A stretch of DNA of 64,000 nucleotides from Curtobacterium herbarum (GTDB taxonomy: Bacteria; Actinomycetota; Actinomycetes; Actinomycetales; Microbacteriaceae). Position numbers and translations under genes: made by a program. The first letter of the stretch is position 1, and every line of letters begins with the position of its first letter. A model generated the notes under the pieces. It worked only from the letters and a program-made list of their open reading frames with translations. It ran no database searches and was not told the origin of the DNA. Location: contig NZ_JAFBBT010000001.1 in the NCBI RefSeq assembly GCF_016907335.1, positions 1,178,001 to 1,242,000 on the forward strand, in the 5' to 3' direction. Shown here one piece after another: positions 38,851-47,335 of the stretch.

Positions 38851-39998
38851 GCACCGCCGTCCACTTCGGTGCGGGCAACATCGGCCGCGGCTTCGTCGGC
38901 CTGCTGCTCCACCAGGCCGGGTACGAGGTCGTCTTCGCCGACGTCGCCGCCCCGCTGATCGACGCCCTGGCCGCCGCCGACTCGTACACCGTGCACGAGG
39001 TCGGCACGGGCGCCCAGGACCACGTCGTCACCGGCTTCCGCGCCGTGAACAGCGCGCAGGACGAGGCCGGTGTCATCGCCGAGATCGCCACCGCCGACAT
39101 CGTCACCTGCGCCGTCGGCCCGACCGTCCTGAAGTTCATCGCCCCCGTCATCGCGAAGGGGCTGCAGCAGCGCTCCGCCGACGCCGCCCCGCTCGCCGTG
39201 ATGGCCTGCGAGAACGCGATCAACGCCACCGACCGCCTGCGCGAGTTCATCGTCGACGCGCTGCCGGAGGACGGGCGCGAGGACGTCCTGGCAAAGGCCG
39301 TCTTCGCGAACACCGCCGTCGACCGCATCGTGCCGGCGCAGGCACCGGGCGGTGGCCTGGACGTCACCGTCGAGACCTACTTCGAGTGGGCCATCGACCG
39401 CACCCCGTTCCACGGCGCCGAGCCGGAGCTGCCGGGTGCGCACTACGTCGACGGGCTCGCCGCGTCGATCGAGCGGAAGCTCTTCACGGTGAACACCGGG
39501 CACGCCACCGTCGCGTACCACGGGTTCCTCGCCGGTGCGGACAAGATATCCGACGCCGTCGCGATGCCTGCCGTCCGCTCCGCGCTCGAGGCCGTGCTCG
39601 CCGAGACGAGCGACCTGCTCGTCCGTCGCCACGAGCTCGACCCCGAGGTGCACCGCGCCTACGTCGAGGCCATCATCGGCCGCTTCGAGAACCCGCACCT
39701 GCCGGACACGGTCACCCGCGTCGGCCGCCAGCCGCTGCGGAAGCTCTCGCGCGACGAGCGCTTCGTCTCGCCGGCCGCCGCGCTGGCCGAGAGCGGCACC
39801 GAGCCGACCGCGCTCCTCGACGCGATGGGCGCCGCACTGCGGTTCGACGTCGCGGACGACGAGCAGAGCGTCGAGCTGCAGACGCTGCTGCGCTCGGACC
39901 GCTCGGACGCCGACATCGCGTCCGAGATCACCGGTCTCGGTGGCGAGCACCCGCTGCACGCCTCCTTCACGGGGCGGGTGGGCGCGGCGCGCGCCTGA
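38847..39998 (+). CDS. mtlD: Mannitol-1-phosphate 5-dehydrogenase
   Basis: Oxidises mannitol-1-phosphate to fructose-6-phosphate with NAD, completing entry of mannitol into glycolysis. The Rossmann motif [14 protein letters not shown] is at the N-terminus. [13 protein letters not shown] and the [16 protein letters not shown] region with the catalytic lysine are present. The length of 383 is standard. It is the last gene of the ptsI operon, before a palindromic terminator. Confidence 0.95.
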   Translation: MSTAVHFGAGNIGRGFVGLLLHQAGYEVVFADVAAPLIDALAAADSYTVHEVGTGAQDHVVTGFRAVNSAQDEAGVIAEIATADIVTCAVGPTVLKFIAPVIAKGLQQRSADAAPLAVMACENAINATDRLREFIVDALPEDGREDVLAKAVFANTAVDRIVPAQAPGGGLDVTVETYFEWAIDRTPFHGAEPELPGAHYVDGLAASIERKLFTVNTGHATVAYHGFLAGADKISDAVAMPAVRSALEAVLAETSDLLVRRHELDPEVHRAYVEAIIGRFENPHLPDTVTRVGRQPLRKLSRDERFVSPAAALAESGTEPTALLDAMGAALRFDVADDEQSVELQTLLRSDRSDADIASEITGLGGEHPLHASFTGRVGAARA

Positions 39999-40043
39999 CG
40001 GACGTGACCGACTGACTGACGTGACCGCCTGACGCGGTCGTCT

Positions 40044-40092
40044 GACGGAACGGGAGGCCCGGTACCAGCTGGTACCGGGCCTCCCGTCCGTC
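40044..40092. terminator. Palindromic terminator after mtlD
   Basis: A 17-bp perfect stem (40050-40066 with 40071-40087) with an AGCT loop, extended to 40044-40092 with a one-base bulge. It is a near copy of the palindrome at 33522-33569, 6.5 kb away; the two bracket the PTS region. Confidence 0.88.
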
Positions 40093-40151
40093 TCGGCGTC
40101 CGTCCCCCCCTGCTCTGCTCGCCCGCTCGACGTGGCCGTCGCCGCCGCGAG

Positions 40152-40157
40152 TACCGT
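40152..40157 (+). promoter_or_regulatory. -10 box directly before the quinone oxidoreductase gene
   Basis: TACCGT at 40152-40157, seven bases before the ATG at 40165, with no ribosome-binding site between. Confidence 0.45.
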
Positions 40158-40164
40158 CGCGAGC

Positions 40165-41097
40165 ATGACGAAGCAGTGGGTGGCCCCGCGTCCCGGCGGC
40201 AGTGACGTGTTCGAACTGGTCGACGTCGAGGTGCCGGCACCCGGCCCGGGCGAGGTGACCGTCCGCGTCCGCGCCGCAGGCATGAACCCCGCCGACGCGA
40301 AGCACACGCAGCGGGGCGACCCCGCCGACTTCCCGGTACCGATCGGGTACGAGGTCGCCGGTGTCGTCAGCGCCGTCGGACCCGACACGGCGATCGCCTC
40401 CGGGGCGGTCGCCGTCGGGGACGAGGTCGTGGCGTTCCGCGTCCGTGGCGGCTGGACCGAGGAGATCACGCTGCCCGCAGCGGACGTGTTCGCCAAGCCG
40501 GGCTCAATCGGGTTCCCGGAGGCCGCCAACCTGCTGCTCGCGGGAACCACGGCAGCGGACCTCATCCGCGTCACGGCCGTGCAGGCCGGCGACACCGTGC
40601 TCGTGCACGGCGCCTCCGGAGCCGTCGGCGTCAGCCTGCTCCAGCAGCTCCGAGCACTCGGTGCACGGGCGATCGGCACCGCCTCCGCGGCCAACGCCGA
40701 CGCCGTCCGCGGCTTCGGCGGCGACTGGGTCGCCTACGGCGACGGACTGGAGGCCCGTGTCCGTGACCTCGCCGCCTCCGGTGTCGACGTGGCCCTGGAC
40801 TGCGTCGGGTCCGACGAGGCCGTCGAGGTCTCGTTGGCCCTGGTGGCGGACCGGAGTCGCATCGCCACCATCGCCGCGTTCGGGCGGGCGGCGGACGCCG
40901 GCATCACCGCGATCGGTGGGGCGCAGCCGGACAGTGCCGCGTTCCGGGACTCGGTGCGAGCACGCCTCATCGACCTGGCGGGTCGCGGGGAGCTCGTCGT
41001 GCCGGTCGCCCGGACGTTCCCGCTGTCCGAGGCTCGGGCGGCCCTCGAACTGCTCGAGTCGGGGCACCCGGGCGGGAAGATCGCACTCCTGCCCTGA
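40165..41097 (+). CDS. NADPH:quinone oxidoreductase-like zinc-free MDR enzyme
   Basis: A 310-residue medium-chain reductase. The GroES-like N-terminal half includes VRVRAAGMNPADAKHTQRGD and IGYEVAGVV. The cofactor site VLVHGASGAVGVSLLQQL has the AXXGXXG pattern of NADPH-dependent quinone reductases, and no zinc-binding cysteines are seen. It probably reduces quinones or other electrophiles. Monocistronic, between the 40044 terminator and the DUF805 genes. Confidence 0.88.
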   Translation: MTKQWVAPRPGGSDVFELVDVEVPAPGPGEVTVRVRAAGMNPADAKHTQRGDPADFPVPIGYEVAGVVSAVGPDTAIASGAVAVGDEVVAFRVRGGWTEEITLPAADVFAKPGSIGFPEAANLLLAGTTAADLIRVTAVQAGDTVLVHGASGAVGVSLLQQLRALGARAIGTASAANADAVRGFGGDWVAYGDGLEARVRDLAASGVDVALDCVGSDEAVEVSLALVADRSRIATIAAFGRAADAGITAIGGAQPDSAAFRDSVRARLIDLAGRGELVVPVARTFPLSEARAALELLESGHPGGKIALLP

Positions 41098-41312
41098 CGG
41101 TCCAGCGGTGTCCTGGCCGGCCCTGCGGCGTGCTGTCGGGCACTGCTGTCGTGGCGATGCTGTCCTGGCGGCGTCCGGGCTGGCACACTGGACCCCAGCG
41201 CGCGGGGTCAGCGTGCGGGGGAGCAGGACGGACGGGGCACGGGTCCCGGCCTCCGGCGCCGCCGCCGAGGTCGTCGCGGGCACACCGACCCTGCACCCCG
41301 GAAGGAACCGCC

Positions 41313-42182
41313 GTGAGCGACCAGTACCCCCAGGACCCGTACGCCAAGCGGCCGGGTGACGAGCCCGACCCGTCGCAGGGGTCGCCGTACGGGCAGCAGC
41401 CGCCCGCGCAGTCCCCCTCCGGCCAGCAGCAGCCGCCGGCGCAGTCCCCGTACGGGCAGCCGTCGGGGCAGCAGGCTCCGTACGGGCAGCAGCCGCCAGC
41501 GCAGTCCTCGCCGTACGGCCAGCAGCCGCCGGCGCAGTCGCCCTACGGGCAGCCGTCGGGGCAGCAGGCTCCCTACGGGCAGCAGCCGCCGGCACAGTCG
41601 CCCTACGGGCAGCCGTCGGGACAGCAGGCACCGTACGGCCAGTCCAGCCAGTCCGGCCAGTACGGGCAGTACGGGCAGCAGGCCCCGTACGGTCAGCCCG
41701 GTCAGCCGGGTCAGTACGGACAGCAGCCGGGGCAGTTCGCCCAGCCGCCGTCGTACGGTCAGCAGGCGGCGACGCAGGGCGAGCCGCCGCTCTGGGCGCC
41801 GTGGTACGGCATCCCGTTCCCGAAGGCCTTCACGCGCTTCTGGAAGAAGTACGTGCGCTTCGACGGCCGCGCCAGCCGTGGCGAGTTCTGGTTCTGGGCG
41901 CTCTGGTGGGTCATCGGCAACTTCGCCACCAGCATCATCGACACCGTCATCGGCGGCGGTGCCAGCGGCGGCGACTCGAACGTGGTCGGCGGCCTCTGGG
42001 CACTCGCGACGTTCGTCGGCTTCATCGCGCTCACCGTGCGACGCCTGCACGATGTGAACTTCTCGGGCCTGCTGGCCCTGCTGTTCATCATCCCGCCGAT
42101 CGGTGCCCTCTTCGCCATCGTCATCGGCTGCATCCCGTCCGTCCGCGAGGGCGCGCGCTTCGACCAGCCCGAGCGCGGCTGA
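41313..42182 (+). CDS. DUF805 membrane protein with PYGQ-repeat N-terminus
   Basis: A 289-residue protein whose first 150 residues are Gln/Pro/Gly/Tyr/Ser repeats (units such as PYGQQPPAQS and PYGQPSGQQA), likely disordered and cytoplasmic. After the motif EPPLWAPWYGI comes a DUF805 domain with RFDGRASRGEFWFW, two or three membrane helices and the conserved VRRLHDVNFSG. The GTG start is fixed by GGAAGGAA. The DNA repeats are near-identical, so copy-number variation is likely. Function of DUF805 is unknown. A paralogue follows. Confidence 0.85.
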   Translation: MSDQYPQDPYAKRPGDEPDPSQGSPYGQQPPAQSPSGQQQPPAQSPYGQPSGQQAPYGQQPPAQSSPYGQQPPAQSPYGQPSGQQAPYGQQPPAQSPYGQPSGQQAPYGQSSQSGQYGQYGQQAPYGQPGQPGQYGQQPGQFAQPPSYGQQAATQGEPPLWAPWYGIPFPKAFTRFWKKYVRFDGRASRGEFWFWALWWVIGNFATSIIDTVIGGGASGGDSNVVGGLWALATFVGFIALTVRRLHDVNFSGLLALLFIIPPIGALFAIVIGCIPSVREGARFDQPERG

Positions 42183-42208
42183 CCGACCCCTCCCGCACGA
42201 CCCCGGGC

Positions 42209-42230
42209 GGCCCCACCACGCGGTGGGGCC
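42209..42230. terminator. Short hairpin after the first DUF805 gene
   Basis: GGCCCCACC (42209-42217) pairs with GGTGGGGCC (42222-42230) around a 4-base loop, followed by GTCCTGCTTC. A weak T content makes termination probable rather than certain. Confidence 0.65.
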
Positions 42231-42341
42231 GTCCTGCTTCGCCGTGGGACGCCCCTCGCTCGGGGGTGGTCGCCGTCGTCCGGGGCGACGGGGTACCTGG
42301 TTGACTCAGAGCCGAGCACCACTCGACACCAGGGAGACACC

Positions 42342-42929
42342 GTGAGCGACAACCCGCAGCAGCCGTCCGGTACGCCGGACCAGTACGGCCAGCAGCCGCA
42401 TGGGCAGCAGGACCCGTACGGCCAGCCACAGGGCTACGGCCAGGCCGTCCAGACGGGGCCGAACGGGGAACCGCCGCTGTGGGCTCCGTGGTACGGCATC
42501 TCGCTCCCGAACGCGGCGAAGCGCTTCTTCCAGAAGTACGCCCGGTTCGACGGCCGTGCCAGCCGCAGTGAGTTCTGGTGGTGGTACCTGGTCAGCTCCG
42601 TCGTTTTCGCGGTGCTCTGGACCCTGGTCGGCATCGGGTTCGCCACGTCCGAGCGACAGACCGTCAGCACCGGGTACAGCTACTCGTCCGTCATGACGTC
42701 GCCGTCGCCCCTGTACCTCATCGCGTACTCGCTCGTGGGACTGGTGTCGCTCGCGATCCTGGTGCCGTCGTTGGCGCTGGCATGGCGACGTCTGCACGAC
42801 GGGAACTTCGCCGGGCCGTTCTACCTGCTCGTCCTCATCCCGTTCGTCGGCCCGATCATCGTGCTCGTGCTGTTCCTCATGCCCTCGAAGCCGGAGGGTC
42901 AGCGCTTCGACCGCCCCGACCGCGGCTGA
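42342..42929 (+). CDS. DUF805 membrane protein with short Q-rich N-terminus
   Basis: Paralogue of the preceding gene, 195 residues, GTG start. Its repeat region is only about 40 residues (DQYGQQPHGQQDPYGQ), but it keeps the linking motif GEPPLWAPWYGI and the DUF805 core RFDGRASRSEFWWWY, WRRLHDGNFAG and a positively charged C-terminus. Three or four helices are predicted. The two genes probably arose by tandem duplication, with the disordered tails diverging in length. Function unknown. Confidence 0.85.
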   Translation: MSDNPQQPSGTPDQYGQQPHGQQDPYGQPQGYGQAVQTGPNGEPPLWAPWYGISLPNAAKRFFQKYARFDGRASRSEFWWWYLVSSVVFAVLWTLVGIGFATSERQTVSTGYSYSSVMTSPSPLYLIAYSLVGLVSLAILVPSLALAWRRLHDGNFAGPFYLLVLIPFVGPIIVLVLFLMPSKPEGQRFDRPDRG

Positions 42930-42940
42930 CGCACCGCTCC

Positions 42941-42985
42941 ACGACGAAGCCCTCCTGCCCCGGTCGGGGAGGAGGGCTTCGTCGT
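42941..42985. terminator. Bidirectional terminator
   Basis: A perfect 16-bp stem, 42941-42956 with 42970-42985 (arm ACGACGAAGCCCTCCT), between convergent genes. Confidence 0.88.
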
Positions 42986-43003
42986 GCGGTGGACGGGAGG
43001 GGG

Positions 43004-43645
43004 TCAGACCACGCGGACGCGGGCCAGCGATCCGTCGACGACCAGATCGCGGACGGTCGACGTCGGGTTCGAGATCTCGAAGCGGAGCGCACCGCCCGGC
43101 TGGTCGAACCACGGCCGGACGAACCGGACGGTGACGAGGAACGGACGCTCGACGACGTAGCGGTGCACCTCGGGGGAGGCCGCCGTGTGCGGCGGCAGCG
43201 ACCGTGCCGGCAACGGTGTCTCGAGCGGGTGCAGGAGGTAGCCGTCCGGTCCACCGATGCGGTCGACGGGCACCCCGGCGGGGATCTGGATGGTCAGGCC
43301 GGCATCTCCGGTGGCGGCGACCTGCTGCGCCAGCTGCGGGTAGGTCGACGCCGACCGGTCCCGCATCTGGTCGAGGTCGCTGCGACGGATGTCACGTGCG
43401 TCCGGGAACGGCCGGTTCAGGAAGCGTCGGAGCATCTCGACGGCGTCGGACTCGTTGCCGGCGGTGGCCAGGCGACGTGCGGTGCCGTAGTCGACGACCT
43501 CGAGCGCGAAGGAGCCGGCGTCGGCCGGGACGATGCGCAGGGCACCCTCCACCGGCGGCTCGTGGAGCGTCTCACCGGGGAGCTGCACGTACCGGACCGT
43601 GTAGCCGAGCTGATCCAGGATGGGGCGGGTGTCCGCGAACGTCAT
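43004..43645 (-). CDS. TNT-domain protein (putative NAD-glycohydrolase fold)
   Basis: The C-terminal half matches the TNT (tuberculosis necrotizing toxin) fold. DRIGGPDGYLLHP at 128-140, ARSLPP at 147-152, HRYVVERPFLV at 161-171 and WFDQPGGALRFE at 179-190 follow the family order. TNT proteins hydrolyse NAD(P); Arg129, Tyr136, His161 and Gln182 are candidates for the active site, but the correspondence is by eye. The N-terminal 120 residues are unrecognised, and no signal peptide or immunity gene is seen, so a role other than secreted toxin is quite possible. I use the ATG at 43645. The protein has 213 residues. Confidence 0.7.
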   Translation of the reverse strand: MTFADTRPILDQLGYTVRYVQLPGETLHEPPVEGALRIVPADAGSFALEVVDYGTARRLATAGNESDAVEMLRRFLNRPFPDARDIRRSDLDQMRDRSASTYPQLAQQVAATGDAGLTIQIPAGVPVDRIGGPDGYLLHPLETPLPARSLPPHTAASPEVHRYVVERPFLVTVRFVRPWFDQPGGALRFEISNPTSTVRDLVVDGSLARVRVV

Positions 43646-43696
43646 GAGCGGGAGCCTAGCGCGCCCGCCCATGACGTTCCTGTCGGCACCAGGGTC

Positions 43697-44470
43697 CTAC
43701 GCCCGACCGCGCATGACGGCCTGCTTGACCTCGGAGATCGCCTTCGTCACCTGGATGCCACGCGGGCAGGCGTCGGTGCAGTTGAAGGTCGTGCGGCAAC
43801 GCCAGACGCCCTCCTTGTCGTTGAGGATGTCCAGGCGCACGTCGGCCGCGTCGTCGCGGGAGTCGAAGATGAAGCGGTGCGCGTTGACGATCGCCGCCGG
43901 GCCGAAGTACTGGCCGTCCGTCCAGAACACCGGGCACGACGAGGTGCACGCGGCGCAGAGGATGCACTTGGTGGTGTCGTCGAAGCGGGCACGGTCGGCG
44001 ACGGACTGGATGCGCTCCTTGCCCTTCTCCGGCGCCGACTTCGGCTGCAGGAACGGCTGGACCTCGCGGAACGACTTGAAGAAGGGCTCCATGTCGACGA
44101 TGAGGTCCTTCTCGAGCGGCAGGCCCTTGATCGCCTCGACGTAGATCGGCTTCGAGATGTCGAGGTCCTTGATCAGCGTCTTGCACGCCAGGCGGTTGCG
44201 GCCGTTGATGCGCATGGCATCGGAACCGCAGACACCGTGCGCGCAGGAGCGGCGGAAGGTCAGCGACCCGTCCTGCTCCCACTTGATCTTGTGCAGCGCG
44301 TCCAGGATGCGGTCGGTCGGCAGCATCATGACGTCGAAGTCCTGCCAGCGCGGTTCGTCGTCCACGTCCGGGTCGAACCGCCGGACGATCACCGTGACGG
44401 AGAACGAGCCGGGAGGGGCGTCCTGCACGGTGTCGGTGCGGGGTGCGTCGGAGACCAGGGTGTCGGTCAT
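43697..44470 (-). CDS. sdhB: Succinate dehydrogenase iron-sulfur subunit
   Basis: Carries electrons from FAD to quinone. The [2Fe-2S] site is CAHGVCGSDAM with a further CKTL; the [4Fe-4S]/[3Fe-4S] ligands are in CILCAACTSSCPV and CTDACPRGI. The 257-residue protein has a slightly extended N-terminus. It is the last gene of sdhCDAB, one base after the sdhA stop. Confidence 0.97.
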   Translation of the reverse strand: MTDTLVSDAPRTDTVQDAPPGSFSVTVIVRRFDPDVDDEPRWQDFDVMMLPTDRILDALHKIKWEQDGSLTFRRSCAHGVCGSDAMRINGRNRLACKTLIKDLDISKPIYVEAIKGLPLEKDLIVDMEPFFKSFREVQPFLQPKSAPEKGKERIQSVADRARFDDTTKCILCAACTSSCPVFWTDGQYFGPAAIVNAHRFIFDSRDDAADVRLDILNDKEGVWRCRTTFNCTDACPRGIQVTKAISEVKQAVMRGRA

Positions 44471-44471
44471 C

Positions 44472-46265
44472 TCAGTACTTCCTCTCCATCGGCTGGTACC
44501 GGGTGATCACGACCGGCTTCCAGTCGAGCGTGATGTGGTCGTCGGCGAGGGACGAGTGCGGGTCACCGGTCAGGTACGCCATGGTGTGCTGCATGTAGTT
44601 CTCGTCGTCACGCTTGGGGTAGTCGTCGCGCATGTGCCCGCCACGCGACTCCTTGCGGTTGCGGGCGGAGTAGACGACGACCTCGGCCAGGTCGAGCAGG
44701 AACCCGAGCTCGACCGCCTCGAGCAGATCGGTGTTGAACCGCTTGCCCTTGTCCTGCACCGAGACCTGCATGAAGCGGTTGCGGAGCGTGTGGATGGTCT
44801 CGGTCACCCGGGCGAGCGACTCGTCGGTCCGGAACACCTGTGCGTTCTTGTCCATCTCCTCCTGCAGCTCCTTGCGCAGCACGGAGACGCGTTCGGTCCC
44901 GGTGGAGGCCCGGAGCTGCTCGAGCATGCCGCGCACGTTCGCCGCGGGGTCCTCGGGCAGCGGCAGGAACTCGGCCGTCTGGACGTACTCGGCGGCGTTG
45001 TTGCCGGAGCGCTTGCCGAACACGTTGATGTCGAGCAGCGAGTTCGTGCCGAGACGGTTCGAGCCGTGCACCGAGACGCAGGCGCACTCGCCGGCGGCGT
45101 AGAGGCCCGGGACGACGGTGTCGTTGTCGGAGAGGACCTCGGCCTTGACGTTCGTCGGGATGCCACCCATGGCGTAGTGGGCGGTCGGCATCACCGGCAC
45201 CGGTTCGACCACCGGGTCGACCCCGAGGTAGGTGCGGGCGAACTCGGTGATGTCGGGCAGCTTCGTCTCGAGCACCTCGGCGCCCAGGTGCGTGCAGTCG
45301 AGCAGCACGTAGTCCTTGTTCGGCCCCGCACCACGGCCCTCGGCGACCTCCTGCACCATGCAACGGGCGACGATGTCGCGCGGTGCCAGGTCCTTGATGG
45401 TCGGGGCGTAGCGCTCCATGAAGCGCTCGCCCGAGGCGTTGCGGAGGATCGCGCCCTCACCACGGGCACCCTCGGTCAGCAGGATGCCGAGGCCCGCGAG
45501 CCCGGTCGGGTGGAACTGGAAGAACTCCATGTCCTCGAGCGGCAGGCCGGTGCGCCAGACGATGCCGACGCCGTCGCCGGTCAGGGTGTGGGCGTTCGAG
45601 GTGGTCTTGTACATCTTGCCGAAGCCGCCGGTCGCGAAGACCATCGCCTTGGCGTGGAACACGTGGAGCTCGCCGGTGGAGAGCTCGAACGCGACGACGC
45701 CGGCCGGCTGCTTGCGGGTGACGCCGTCGTCGCCCACCACGTCGACCATGATGAGGTCGAGCGCGTAGAACTCGTTGAAGAAGTTCACGCCGAGCTTCAC
45801 GCAGTTCTGGAACAGCGTCTGCAGGATCATGTGGCCGGTGCGGTCAGCGGCGTAGCAGGCGCGGCGGACCGGGGCCTTGCCGTGGTCGCGGGTGTGGCCG
45901 CCGAAGCGTCGCTGGTCGATCTTGCCCTCGGGCGTGCGGTTGAACGGCAGGCCCATGTTCTCGAGGTCGATGACCGCGTCGATGGCTTCCTTCGCCAGGA
46001 TCTCGGCGGCGTCCTGGTCGACCAGGTAGTCGCCGCCCTTGATCGTGTCGAAGGTGTGCCACTCCCACGAGTCCTCTTCGACGTTCGCGAGCGCGGCTGC
46101 CATGCCGCCCTGCGCCGCCCCGGTGTGGGATCGCGTCGGGTAGAGCTTCGAGATGACGGCGGTCTTCGCCTTCGGGCCGGCTTCGATGGCGGCCCGCATG
46201 CCGGCGCCTCCTGCGCCGATGATGACGATGTCGAACTGGTGGTGGTGCACGGTGATGTCGGTCAC
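44472..46265 (-). CDS. sdhA: Succinate dehydrogenase flavoprotein subunit
   Basis: Oxidises succinate to fumarate in the TCA cycle. The FAD-binding motif [15 protein letters not shown] is near the N-terminus; His47 in [12 protein letters not shown] is the residue that carries covalent [20 protein letters not shown] and [13 protein letters not shown] follow in the usual places over 597 residues. The start is a GTG. Only 70 bases separate it from sdhD. Confidence 0.97.
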   Translation of the reverse strand: MTDITVHHHQFDIVIIGAGGAGMRAAIEAGPKAKTAVISKLYPTRSHTGAAQGGMAAALANVEEDSWEWHTFDTIKGGDYLVDQDAAEILAKEAIDAVIDLENMGLPFNRTPEGKIDQRRFGGHTRDHGKAPVRRACYAADRTGHMILQTLFQNCVKLGVNFFNEFYALDLIMVDVVGDDGVTRKQPAGVVAFELSTGELHVFHAKAMVFATGGFGKMYKTTSNAHTLTGDGVGIVWRTGLPLEDMEFFQFHPTGLAGLGILLTEGARGEGAILRNASGERFMERYAPTIKDLAPRDIVARCMVQEVAEGRGAGPNKDYVLLDCTHLGAEVLETKLPDITEFARTYLGVDPVVEPVPVMPTAHYAMGGIPTNVKAEVLSDNDTVVPGLYAAGECACVSVHGSNRLGTNSLLDINVFGKRSGNNAAEYVQTAEFLPLPEDPAANVRGMLEQLRASTGTERVSVLRKELQEEMDKNAQVFRTDESLARVTETIHTLRNRFMQVSVQDKGKRFNTDLLEAVELGFLLDLAEVVVYSARNRKESRGGHMRDDYPKRDDENYMQHTMAYLTGDPHSSLADDHITLDWKPVVITRYQPMERKY

Positions 46266-46335
46266 TGGGGTCTTTCGATCAGGAGGCGGAGCGAGCGAGA
46301 ACGGGTCGCCAGCGCGGGATGACGCGGGCGGCGGG

Positions 46336-46782
46336 CTACGGCGCCGGGCAGAACGAGGGCAGGTCCGCGGCCGCAGCGCCGGCCGGGCACGGGTCGAAGG
46401 TCCAGCACACCAGGGTGCCGAGGACGATCAGGAGCACGCAGGCGACCAGGACGGCACCGAGCAGGGTCTTCCGGACCCCGGGCTTCGCGACGTAGTCGTT
46501 GATGATCGTGCGCATGCCGTTCGAGCCGTGGATCAGCGCGAGCCAGAGCATCAGCGTGTCCCAGATCTGCCAGAACGGGCTCGCCCACTTGCCGGCGACG
46601 AAGGCGAAGTCGATCTGCTTGACGCCTTCGCCGGCGACCATGTTCACGAACAGGTGGCCGAAGATGAGGACGACGAGCAGGACGCCCGACGCCCGCATGT
46701 AGATCCAGCCCCACTTCTCCCAGTTGGTGGTGCGGCGGGCGGCGTCGGCGCTGCGGGGCGGTGCGATGGTCTCGGTGGTCAT
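46336..46782 (-). CDS. sdhD: Succinate dehydrogenase membrane anchor subunit
   Basis: A 148-residue hydrophobic subunit with three helices: [20 protein letters not shown] (with the probable haem-ligand His), [19 protein letters not shown] and the C-terminal [15 protein letters not shown]. Position between sdhC and sdhA identifies it. The tail beyond the third helix is cysteine- and proline-rich ([15 protein letters not shown]). Confidence 0.92.
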   Translation of the reverse strand: MTTETIAPPRSADAARRTTNWEKWGWIYMRASGVLLVVLIFGHLFVNMVAGEGVKQIDFAFVAGKWASPFWQIWDTLMLWLALIHGSNGMRTIINDYVAKPGVRKTLLGAVLVACVLLIVLGTLVCWTFDPCPAGAAAADLPSFCPAP

Positions 46783-46795
46783 GACAGCCCTCGGT

Positions 46796-47257
46796 TCAGT
46801 TGAAGTCGGCGACGAGGTTCATGAGCTGACGCGGCAGGAAGCCCGCGATCGCCACGGCCCAGAGCACGAGGACGACCCAGAACATGGCCCGCTGGTACTT
46901 CGGCCCCTTCGACCAGAAGTCGATGAGGATGATCCGCAGCCCGTTGAACGCGTGGAACACGATGGCGGCGACGAGGGCGATCTCGCCGATGTTCATCAGC
47001 GGCGTCTTGTACGTGCCGATGACGGCGTTGTAGGCCTCGGGCGAGAGCCGGACCAGTGCCGTGTCGAGGATGTGCACGAGCAGGAAGAAGTAGATCGCGA
47101 CGCCGGTGATCCGGTGCAGCACCCACGACCACATCCCGACCGAGCCGCGGTACAGCGTGCCCTGCGGCGCGCGCGTCCGAGGTGCGTCGATCGACGTCCC
47201 GTCGATGGTCACCTGCGGGGTGGCTGTCGCCGTCCCGCCTGCGGTCTGCTCGGCCAT
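46796..47257 (-). CDS. sdhC: Succinate dehydrogenase cytochrome b556 subunit
   Basis: First gene of the operon, 153 residues. A polar N-terminus is followed by WVLHRITGVAIYFFLLVHIL, the signature of the haem b subunit, and two more helices, including VFHAFNGLRIILIDF. The ribosome-binding site GGGAAGG precedes the ATG. The 13-base gap to sdhD indicates co-transcription. Confidence 0.93.
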   Translation of the reverse strand: MAEQTAGGTATATPQVTIDGTSIDAPRTRAPQGTLYRGSVGMWSWVLHRITGVAIYFFLLVHILDTALVRLSPEAYNAVIGTYKTPLMNIGEIALVAAIVFHAFNGLRIILIDFWSKGPKYQRAMFWVVLVLWAVAIAGFLPRQLMNLVADFN

Positions 47258-47329
47258 GAGCTCGCCTTCCCGTAGGTCTGGCGCACCGATCGGCGCGCCG
47301 TTGCCGTCGTGTTCGTGTGGAACGACACC

Positions 47330-47335
47330 ATCCTA
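47330..47335 (-). promoter_or_regulatory. -10 box of the sdhCDAB promoter
   Basis: TAGGAT read on the minus strand (complement of 47330-47335), about 75 bases before the sdhC ATG and overlapping the end of the glycosyltransferase gene. No -35 is recognisable. Confidence 0.4.

Noticed and set aside
41380..41640. CRISPR-like regular DNA repeats
   Set aside because: They are in-frame PYGQ-type codon repeats of the DUF805 protein; no unique spacers and no cas genes.
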